From Corynebacterium sp. Marseille-P3884 (GTDB taxonomy: Bacteria; Actinomycetota; Actinomycetes; Mycobacteriales; Mycobacteriaceae), in contig NZ_JAGKSD010000021.1 in the NCBI RefSeq assembly GCF_017942225.1, positions 1-37,559 on the forward strand: a stretch of 37,559 nucleotides of DNA, written 5' to 3'. The notes below the pieces were generated by a model. That model did not search any database. It saw only the letters and a program-made list of their open reading frames with translations, and was not told the DNA's origin. The position numbers and the translations under genes were made by a program. Shown in pieces: positions 16,227 through 23,543 of this stretch (positions are counted from its first letter, which is position 1; every line of letters starts with the position of its first letter).

Positions 16227-17717
16227 TTAGGAAATGGCAGACATGATCGGGTCCATGGCGAAGAACACCACGAAGAGCGCGGAGATCAGCCACATCAACC
16301 AGTGCACGTCCTTCGCCTTGCCGGCGAAGACAGAGAACAGTGCGAAGGTGATGAAGCCGATGCCGATGCCGTCGGCGATGGAGTACGTGAACGGCATAGC
16401 CACGATGGTGAGGAAGGACGGCAGAGCGATGTGGAACTTAGTCCAGTCGATCTCGCTGACCTGCATCATCATGAGGGCACCGACGATGACCAGCACTGGT
16501 GCGGCGGCCTCGATCGGCACGATCTCGTAGAGCGGGGTGAAAAACATCGCGGCGAGGAAGAGCAGGCCGGTGACGATATTGGCCAGGCCGGTACGCGCGC
16601 CGTCGGCGATGCCCGCAGACGAGTCGACGAAGACCGTGGCGGACGACGCGGAGCCCGCGCCGCCGACGACAGCGCCGAGGCCCTCGACAACGAGCGCCTT
16701 CTTCATCTCCGGCAGCTCGCCTTTCTCATCGGTCAGGCCAGCCTGGCGGCCGAGCGCGGTCATCGTGCCCATGGCGTCGAAGAAGTTGGCCAGCACCAGG
16801 GTGAACACCAGCAGGGATGCGGTGACGACACCGATATTGGTGAAGGCGCCGACAATGTCGACTGCACCGACGATGGAGAGGTCCGGGATGCCGCCGAAGG
16901 AGTCCGGCAGGCTCGGCACGGCGAGGTTCCAGCCGGTCGGACCGTTATCGGCCGCGGAGCCGGCGCCGGTGACAGCTTCCACAATCAGGGCGATGATCGT
17001 GTTGATCACGATGCCGATGAACAGGCCGCCCGGGATCTGGCGGGAAACCATGAAGCCACAGATGAACAGACCGAGAATGAACACGAGCGTCGGCCACGAC
17101 GCAATGGAGCCGTTGATACCCAGCTGGACTGGGACCGTGGTCATCGCCGCGTCAGGGATGCGGCGGACGAAGCCGGCGTCGACGAAGCCGATCAGGGAGA
17201 TGAACATGCCGATGCCCACGCCGATCGCGGCCTTCATCGACGGCGGGATCGCACGGAAGACGGCAGTGCGGAAGCCGGAGATGGCCAGCAACACGATGAT
17301 GATGCCGTCGACGACCACCAGGCCCATCGCCTGCGCCCAGGTCAGTCCCTCCATGCCCACCAGCGTGACGGCGACGAGCGTGTTAAGGCCCAAGCCGGCG
17401 GCGATGCCGAACGGGTAATTGGCGATGGCGCCGAACAAGATACACATCACACCGGCCACCAATGCCGTTGCGGCAGCGACCTGCGGGATGCCCAGCACGG
17501 TGCCCGCGGAATCCTCACTCGTACCCAGGATCAGCGGGTTGAGCAGGACGATATACGCCATGGCGAAGAATGTGACCACGCCGGCGCGCACCTCGCGGCC
17601 CACCGAGGAGCCACGCTCAGAAATGTGGAAGAAACGGTCGAGGCCGGAGATCTCCCCCGCCTCATTGGGTGTCTCGGTCACTTTTGTGGAGCCGGACGGA
17701 TTCGTGGTGTCACTCAC
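16227..17717 (-). CDS. NCS2-family purine permease (AzgA/PbuG type)
   Basis: The protein of 496 residues has the AzgA-like NCS2 architecture with about 12-14 membrane segments and probably imports hypoxanthine, guanine or adenine with protons. Motifs: REVRAGVVTFFAMAYIVLLN at the start, the FGIAAGLGLNTLVAVTLV half-helix, PPSMKAAIGVGIGMFISLIG, and VFTLVLANFFDAMGTMTALG with SASSATVFVDSSAGIADGAR. The GTG start at 17717 lies 6 nt after AGGGGAA. It lies upstream of the SpoU gene on the same strand with a 5 bp gap, and 100 bp after the DUF3027 gene with no clear terminator between. Confidence 0.93.
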   Translation of the reverse strand: MSDTTNPSGSTKVTETPNEAGEISGLDRFFHISERGSSVGREVRAGVVTFFAMAYIVLLNPLILGTSEDSAGTVLGIPQVAAATALVAGVMCILFGAIANYPFGIAAGLGLNTLVAVTLVGMEGLTWAQAMGLVVVDGIIIVLLAISGFRTAVFRAIPPSMKAAIGVGIGMFISLIGFVDAGFVRRIPDAAMTTVPVQLGINGSIASWPTLVFILGLFICGFMVSRQIPGGLFIGIVINTIIALIVEAVTGAGSAADNGPTGWNLAVPSLPDSFGGIPDLSIVGAVDIVGAFTNIGVVTASLLVFTLVLANFFDAMGTMTALGRQAGLTDEKGELPEMKKALVVEGLGAVVGGAGSASSATVFVDSSAGIADGARTGLANIVTGLLFLAAMFFTPLYEIVPIEAAAPVLVIVGALMMMQVSEIDWTKFHIALPSFLTIVAMPFTYSIADGIGIGFITFALFSVFAGKAKDVHWLMWLISALFVVFFAMDPIMSAIS

Positions 17718-17817
17718 TGTGATTCCCCTGACGTTTGCATGTCAATAACGGCAATAGCGTCCCACTCACAGCGCGAAAATCAAAATGGTGCGGACGGGGA
17801 ATCGGGCAGAACTGGAA

Positions 17818-18552
17818 CTAATACAGGGGTTTTTCGTCGTCGAAAAGCGCACTGCTCGGCGTGACGTCCTCGCTGTCGACCTTGGTCTCGGAGTGCGCTC
17901 CGCAGCCGTACACGGCGGAAACAACGTGGCCGTCCGCGGAGTACTCATTGGCGCAGATGCCGAAATTCTTGCCCACTGGTTCCGCCGCCGGGATATAGAA
18001 CGCGCAGGTCTTGCACTGCAGCGCCGCCTGGGAGGCATGGTCCGAATTGGGCCCGAATTCGCCGCGCCTCCACCGCTGCTTCGCCGCCTTCAACCCCGTG
18101 GTGGTCAGGTACTGCTTCGTCTCCCGTCCGATGAAGACCACTGCGTCTTTGGAGAAGGAGTCATCGGTCAGGCGCTCGTCGTCCGGAGCCGGCTCCATGA
18201 GATCGCCCGGGCCGAGGTCGCCGGGGCGAAGACGCTCGGTGTACGGCACCCAGTCCGGGGCCTGCAACGCATCGCCCGACGGCGCAGGCACGAGCGCGAC
18301 CTCGTTGACAGTGATGTAGTCGGAGCCAGTCGCGCATGCGAGGACCGCATTCCATTCCCATCCCGAATAGCCGGGCACGTCCGCCTCGAAGCGGTGGGTG
18401 GCTACATTCGCGCTCAGTCCGACAACACCGATGTGGTCGCCGACTGCGCCTTGGTCGAGCTCGAGCAACGCTTCGCGCGCGGTCGTCACCGCTTTGTCGC
18501 CGAGCAGCGGTCCTGCTTTCTTGTCGTTTCTTCTCCGGGGCACGCACCCCAT
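17818..18552 (-). CDS. DUF3027 protein with a C-terminal Cys cluster
   Basis: The protein of 244 residues belongs to the actinobacterial DUF3027 family of unknown role. It has no membrane segment. The N-terminal half contains DHIGVVGLSANVATHRFEAD and PGYSGWEWNAVLACA. The C-terminal part has CKTCAFYIP, FGICANEYSADG and VYGCGAHSE; these four cysteines with a His look like a zinc site and resemble small DUF3039-type zinc proteins. The ATG at 18552 lacks a ribosome binding site. CATAAT, a good -10 element, overlaps this ATG and lies 7 nt before a GTG at 18541-18543, so a leaderless transcript starting at that GTG (three codons shorter) is quite possible. Confidence 0.85.
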   Translation of the reverse strand: MGCVPRRRNDKKAGPLLGDKAVTTAREALLELDQGAVGDHIGVVGLSANVATHRFEADVPGYSGWEWNAVLACATGSDYITVNEVALVPAPSGDALQAPDWVPYTERLRPGDLGPGDLMEPAPDDERLTDDSFSKDAVVFIGRETKQYLTTTGLKAAKQRWRRGEFGPNSDHASQAALQCKTCAFYIPAAEPVGKNFGICANEYSADGHVVSAVYGCGAHSETKVDSEDVTPSSALFDDEKPLY

Positions 18553-18582
18553 TATGGCTGACACTGTTGCAAGATAGACCCT

Positions 18583-19407
18583 ATGGTCCAATTCCCCCAC
18601 GCCGCCGCGTTGCTGTCGTCCATCTCCGCCGTGTCCGCGGTCGCCCTTCTCGTCGGGTGCAGCGCCGAGGGCAGCTCGACGGCTGCGCAGCAGAAAACGG
18701 AAGGCACGGAGATGCTCACCGTCTCCATCAACGAGACGCTCCCCTTCGACGACTCAAGCTTCACCCAGGGCCTCGAAGTCGCGCCGGACGGCACGCTGTA
18801 CGTCGCCACCGGCATGAACGGCGAATCGCGCATCTACCGCACCACAACCGAGGGCAAAGAGCTAGCCAGCCAGGATCTCGCGCCGGAATTCTTCGGCGAA
18901 GGCATCACGCGCGTCGGCGACCACTTGTGGCAATTGACCTGGCAGAGCAACACCGCGATCAAGCGCGACGCAGAGACGCTCGACGAGCTCGAGCGCACTT
19001 CCTTCGAGGGCGAAGGGTGGGGCCTGTGCCACCGCCAGGACGCAGGGGAGGTGATCTTCTCTGACGGAACGGCCGAATTGCGGCGCATGGATCCGGACAC
19101 GCTCACCGAGCGCGAGCGCTTCACCGTCACCCGCGACGGTCAGCCGCTCGAGGGCATCAACGAGCTCGAGTGCGTCGGCGACGATATTTACGCCAATATT
19201 TTCACCACGACGGACATCGTGCGCATCGACGCGAAGACAGGAAAGGTCGAGGCGCTTATCGACGCCTCCGGCCTCCCCAACAACGCCTCCCCCGACCCGA
19301 ACCATGTGTTGAACGGGATCGCCCATATCCCAGACAGCGACAATGAGTTCTTCCTCACGGGCAAACGCTGGCCTGACATGTACCGGGTCACCTTCGAACC
19401 GAAATAG
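18583..19407 (+). CDS. Glutaminyl-peptide cyclotransferase, lipoprotein
   Basis: The protein of 274 residues is a plant/bacterial-type glutaminyl cyclase (Glu_cyclase_2, five-bladed propeller) that converts N-terminal Gln to pyroglutamate. The signature blocks appear in order: SSFTQGLEVAPDGTLYV, EFFGEGITRVGDHLWQLTWQ, FEGEGWGLC, FSDGTAELRRMDPDT, INELECVGDDIYANIF, HVLNGIAHI and FFLTGKRWPDMYRV. Lipobox LVGC gives acylated Cys26, so it is anchored outside the membrane, where it could cap exported proteins. The ATG has no ribosome binding site; CAAGAT lies 7 nt upstream, consistent with a leaderless mRNA. It diverges from the DUF3027 gene with only 30 bp between starts. Confidence 0.9.
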   Translation: MVQFPHAAALLSSISAVSAVALLVGCSAEGSSTAAQQKTEGTEMLTVSINETLPFDDSSFTQGLEVAPDGTLYVATGMNGESRIYRTTTEGKELASQDLAPEFFGEGITRVGDHLWQLTWQSNTAIKRDAETLDELERTSFEGEGWGLCHRQDAGEVIFSDGTAELRRMDPDTLTERERFTVTRDGQPLEGINELECVGDDIYANIFTTTDIVRIDAKTGKVEALIDASGLPNNASPDPNHVLNGIAHIPDSDNEFFLTGKRWPDMYRVTFEPK

Positions 19408-19443
19408 GGGCGCTTGCCTACCTGCCGGTTAGACTGCTTAGTC

Positions 19444-19989
19444 ATGGTCGAAAGCAAGGCAGGAACGTCGAAGACCACGTGGACACCCGCGTGGACGGTC
19501 ACAGCAATCACTGTCGCGGTGATCGCCATTGTCGCTGGCCTCTATTTTTTCCTGAACTGGCAGGAGAACCGCCCCGCCACCCCACCAGCTGAGCTCGAGG
19601 TCGCGGCCACGACTGACGGGGCCGATAACGAGCAGGAGGTCTCCTCCACCCCGTTCAGCGTCTGCGAATTCGGCGCCGAGTGCCCGGAAGGCGAAGTCAC
19701 CCGGATCAGCGCCGAGGGCGCTGAGAATATCCGTCTCACCGTGCCCGACGAAGTCTCTCAGCAGCAATGGACGGTGCTCAGCATTTACGACGACCCGGCC
19801 GCGAATACTGAGCGCACCTTCACACCGGGCGAAGCCACCGAAGTGGATATTCCCGTGACCACCCAGCATGACGGCAACGACACCAATCTCGTTGTCATGG
19901 AAGTCTCTGCCCTGCTCATCGGTGCAGACGATAAAGGCGAAGAAACCCCCGTCATGGCCACATGGGCGTTCACGACGGAGGCTGAATAA
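19444..19989 (+). CDS. DUF2771 membrane-anchored protein
   Basis: The protein of 181 residues has a single N-terminal membrane segment (AITVAVIAIVAGLYFFLNW) and an extracytoplasmic domain with two nearby Cys, in FSVCEFGAECPEGE, that could form a disulfide. The latter part, with VPDEVSQQQWTVLSIYDD and TQHDGNDTNLVVMEVSALLI, fits the actinobacterial DUF2771 family of unknown function. I use the ATG at 19444; the frame runs back ten codons to a TTG. No Shine-Dalgarno is present, but TAGACT lies 8 nt upstream and suggests a leaderless or nearly leaderless start. It lies 36 bp after the cyclase gene. Confidence 0.78.
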   Translation: MVESKAGTSKTTWTPAWTVTAITVAVIAIVAGLYFFLNWQENRPATPPAELEVAATTDGADNEQEVSSTPFSVCEFGAECPEGEVTRISAEGAENIRLTVPDEVSQQQWTVLSIYDDPAANTERTFTPGEATEVDIPVTTQHDGNDTNLVVMEVSALLIGADDKGEETPVMATWAFTTEAE

Positions 19990-20012
19990 GAACGAGTTTT
20001 AAAGCTCTACGC

Positions 20013-20396
20013 TTAGGCGTCGAGCTCCTTGGCCACTGCGCGGAGAATCTCCGCGATCTGGCGGGACTCCTTGCGCTCCGGGTAGCGGCCTGCGTCGAGC
20101 GCCGGCTGCACCTGAGTCTCAAGCATGGACATCACATCTGCGAGCATGCTGCCCAGCTCCTCCGGCTTGCGGCGGTGCACCGGGCGGCGGCGCGGCTCGT
20201 CGAGCACCTTCACGCGCAGCGCCTGCGGCCCGCGACGCCCTGCGGCGAAATCGAATTCGATTCGCTGTCCCGGGAAGAGCTCGTCGACGCCGTCGGGCAG
20301 CACGTTCTTGCCCACGTAGACGTCCTCGTCCCCTGGGTTAGAAGCGAAGCCGAAGCCCTTCTCGGCATCGAACCACTTCACTTTTCCTACTGGCAT
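20013..20396 (-). CDS. cspB: Cold-shock domain protein with C-terminal extension
   Basis: The protein of 127 residues has an N-terminal cold-shock domain of about 67 residues: VGKVKWFDAEKGFGFAS with RNP1 as KGFGFAS, and RNP2 as EDVYVGKNV, where most Csp proteins have VFVH. A basic segment with RRRPVHRRKPEE follows, then a helical tail to KELDA. This longer layout is typical of the mycobacterial and corynebacterial CspB type (Rv0871, cg0938). It likely binds RNA or single-stranded DNA. The gene converges on the DUF2771 gene, 23 bp apart. Confidence 0.9.
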   Translation of the reverse strand: MPVGKVKWFDAEKGFGFASNPGDEDVYVGKNVLPDGVDELFPGQRIEFDFAAGRRGPQALRVKVLDEPRRRPVHRRKPEELGSMLADVMSMLETQVQPALDAGRYPERKESRQIAEILRAVAKELDA

Positions 20397-20729
20397 GCGC
20401 GATCACCACCGATAATCGAAAGAATTCAAAGAGTTCAGTGTAGCGCGACGGCCCCCAACCGCCTAGTCGCCCGATCGGCGACACGCCAATGGTAACGATT
20501 GTGCGGTACGTCACGAAAACACCTTTTTTGCAGGTGAAGGCCCCCAAGCTCCAGATCCTGCGAGTCACACTTTTCACATGCATCACAAATCGTGCCGAGA
20601 ACGTGACTCAATCGTTATAAACGGTTACAGTTCTTGCCATGCCCCTAGACGGGCGTGACCTTTAACGATGCCAGCCACGTTCAGTTTTGTCCGGCTGGCA
20701 TGAAAACCGATGAAAGTACACAAGTACAT
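20397..20729. other. Non-coding region before the rpf riboswitch
   Basis: No gene is visible here. The stretch holds the cspB promoter on one side and the start of the long rpf leader on the other. ATGCCAGCC at 20668-20676 and GGCTGGCAT at 20693-20701 form a perfect 9 bp stem just ahead of the riboswitch. CACTTTTCACATG and ATCACAAAT near 20569-20590 look like fragments of CRP/GlxR half sites, but none makes a full TGTGA-N6-TCACA palindrome. Confidence 0.5.
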
Positions 20730-21610
<881 letters not shown>

Positions 21611-21632
21611 TCAGATTTAGCGCGCCGACACT

Positions 21633-21669
21633 AAAGAGCGCCCGCCCCGCTTTGGGGCGAGCGCTCTTT
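21633..21669. terminator. Strong bidirectional terminator after rpf
   Basis: AAAGAGCGCCCGCCCC and GGGGCGAGCGCTCTTT pair over 16 positions with one mismatch and loop GCTTT, followed by TTTC on the plus strand. It separates rpf from the convergent sulfur transporter gene. Confidence 0.88.
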
Positions 21670-21687
21670 TTCTATGCAGAATCAGCC

Positions 21688-23112
21688 TTATTCCGCGGCG
21701 CCTTTCACCACGGTGATCTGCCAACCGGCATTCTGGTTCTGCACGAAGTCCTTCACGCCGTGGCCGTTGTCGGCGGCCCACTGCGGGATGGATTCAGTTG
21801 CCTGGGTGCAGTCGAAGTCGATGATGAGCTCTTCGCCGGAGTTGAGCTCCGACATCGCCTGCTTTGCCTCGATGAGCGGGAACGGGCAGACATCGCCGAG
21901 GGTGTCGAGGATGTAGCGGCCCTCCCCCAGCGGACGCGCCGTGGTGTCCTGCTTCGGCTTCGTCTTCAGACCGACACCGCTGGACGCGGAGACGATATTG
22001 AACTTCGGCGCCTCCTCGACCTCGGACTGGCGGGGCTCAACGCCCGCGAGCTGCGGCTCGCTAATGGATTCATCGGTGGTGTACACGCCAGAATCCTGGG
22101 CAGCACCCTGCTTCACCCCGGACGGCTTCAGCCACAGCTTCGCACCGACGAAGACACCGAGGGCGATGAACGCCATTGCGACCCAGCCCTGGTAGCTGAA
22201 CAGGGAGGTCTGCACCATTCCGTTGCCGACGGTGCAGCCGCCGGCCAGGGATGCGCCGACACCCATGCCGATACCACCGATAATCGCGCGGACGGACGTG
22301 CGGCCGTCAGGAACGCGGATACGGAATTCGCCGGCGACCTTCGCGGCGATGTAGGAGCCGACAAGGATGCCCAGGACCAGCAGGGTGCCCCAGTTGAGGA
22401 ATTTCCCTTCACCGGTGGTGATGTAGCTCATCAGGTGAGCCGACGGAGTGGTGATGCCCAGGCCGTCGTTGCGGCCGGTCGCCGCGGACAGCGGCCATGC
22501 CAGGACGCCGAGCAGACCGACGACAGCACCAGCGGTATACGGGTGCAGCGGCTTGCGGTACCACGGCTGCTCCAGAGTCACCTTCGGCTTTGCGGCATCA
22601 CGGGCAAGGTAGCGCTGCGCAATGAAAGCGGTCGCGAGCGCGAACGGGATCGCAAACCACCAGGCTGACACGCCTAGGGTCTGCGGCAGTGTCGTCCACC
22701 CGGTGTCCCATTCCTTCAGCTTGTCATTGAAGCCCGACAGGAAGCCGCTCTTCATCGCGGCGGCGGACAGGCCGTAAAACAACAACGCGAACCACGAGCC
22801 GACCAGACCTTCGCCGGAGCGGTACCACGTACCCGATGCGCAGCCGCCGGCGAGAATGATCGCCAACCCGAAGATGAAGCCGCCGAGCGCCACAGCGAGC
22901 GGCGCGAAGGTGCGGTACTCCGGCGTAATGACGCCCAGCGATGTGAGCGCCGCGAGGCCGATCGCGTGGACAGCGATAACGATGAAGAACGCGACGAGAC
23001 CGCGGCCCTGCTTTTGCAGGAAGACATCGCGCAGCATGCCCGTCACGCAGAATCGGCCGCGCTGCATGACGATGCCGAGCGCCGCGCCGACCGCCAAGCC
23101 GGTCAGAATCAT
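21688..23112 (-). CDS. YeeE/TsuA-type sulfur transporter fused to TusA
   Basis: The protein of 474 residues joins a nine-helix-type YeeE/YedE membrane domain (about 1-330) to a TusA/SirA sulfur-carrier domain (about 398-474) through a 65-residue acidic linker. Three membrane cysteines sit in the family positions: Cys22 in GRFCVTG, Cys91 in AGGCASGTWYRSGEG and Cys293 in AGGCTVGNG, known in TsuA to relay thiosulfate. The soluble domain has the CPxP-type centre Cys409 in DVCPFPLIEAKQAM. In other bacteria the two are separate genes (yeeE and yeeD/tsuA and tsuB). The fusion should import thiosulfate or a related sulfur ion and hand it to the attached carrier. Three AGTCTA motifs in the upstream region suggest a dedicated regulator. 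Confidence 0.9.
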   Translation of the reverse strand: MILTGLAVGAALGIVMQRGRFCVTGMLRDVFLQKQGRGLVAFFIVIAVHAIGLAALTSLGVITPEYRTFAPLAVALGGFIFGLAIILAGGCASGTWYRSGEGLVGSWFALLFYGLSAAAMKSGFLSGFNDKLKEWDTGWTTLPQTLGVSAWWFAIPFALATAFIAQRYLARDAAKPKVTLEQPWYRKPLHPYTAGAVVGLLGVLAWPLSAATGRNDGLGITTPSAHLMSYITTGEGKFLNWGTLLVLGILVGSYIAAKVAGEFRIRVPDGRTSVRAIIGGIGMGVGASLAGGCTVGNGMVQTSLFSYQGWVAMAFIALGVFVGAKLWLKPSGVKQGAAQDSGVYTTDESISEPQLAGVEPRQSEVEEAPKFNIVSASSGVGLKTKPKQDTTARPLGEGRYILDTLGDVCPFPLIEAKQAMSELNSGEELIIDFDCTQATESIPQWAADNGHGVKDFVQNQNAGWQITVVKGAAE

Positions 23113-23155
23113 GGGAACCTCCAGTGCTTCAATTAAGCCGTTAAAAACACTGGGG

Positions 23156-23219
23156 AGTCTACAATCTATGAACCAGTTAGTCTATAAATCATTCACCAGT
23201 AACAAACCGATCAGTCTAT
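23156..23219. repeat. Triple AGTCTA motif in the sulfur-transporter promoter
   Basis: AGTCTA occurs at 23156-23161, 23179-23184 and 23213-23218, all in the same direction. The last two lie in a longer repeat: ATGAACCAGTTAGTCTAT at 23168-23185 and ACAAACCGATCAGTCTAT at 23202-23219. The cluster covers the region 44-107 bp upstream of the transporter start, where a repressor or activator would act. Confidence 0.55.
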
Positions 23220-23238
23220 TCGTATTAGCAAAATAAAA

Positions 23239-23272
23239 CCGCGCAACGCCTCCCTATAGAAGCGTTACGCGG
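23239..23272 (-). terminator. Terminator of the 66-residue ORF
   Basis: On the minus strand CCGCGTAACGC pairs with GCGTTGCGCGG with one mismatch, loop of 12 nt, and is followed by TTTTATTTT. It begins 18 bp after the small ORF and insulates the sulfur-transporter promoter. Confidence 0.75.
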
Positions 23273-23289
23273 CGAAAAGCTACAGCGAA

Positions 23290-23490
23290 TTACTGCGCGG
23301 TGTTGATGCGCAGCGTGTTGTGCACGTAGCCGGTCTCCTCCCACGGACGGGGCAGGACCGTGTCATTGCCGAAGGGGCTGTTCGCACCCGTGAGCTTGGA
23401 GGAAATCTCCGTCACCGGGTGGCCATTACCCGGGGTGTGCGCAGGCCACGCCGGGTTGATCTGGGTGATGTTCTCGAGGTCTTTAGCCAT
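23290..23490 (-). CDS. Small conserved-looking protein, function unknown
   Basis: The frame encodes 66 residues starting MAKDLENITQINPAWPAHTP. It is Pro/Asn/Thr-rich, has no membrane segment, no Cys and no known motif. It has its own terminator and diverges by 53 bp from the helicase-associated gene. The composition is unlike that of a shadow frame, which here would be Arg- or Ala-rich. It could be a small cytoplasmic or surface protein; I cannot assign a role. Confidence 0.6.
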   Translation of the reverse strand: MAKDLENITQINPAWPAHTPGNGHPVTEISSKLTGANSPFGNDTVLPRPWEETGYVHNTLRINTAQ

Positions 23491-23543
23491 AAGGCCTATT
23501 CTTTCACGTCAGCGCCCAAAACGCACGTAAACTCACCCCCGCA

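Noticed and set aside
16302..17864. A 520-codon plus-strand frame opposite the purine permease
   Set aside because: Its Asp/His/Arg-rich composition is the complement of membrane-protein codons. The NCS2 motifs are on the other strand.
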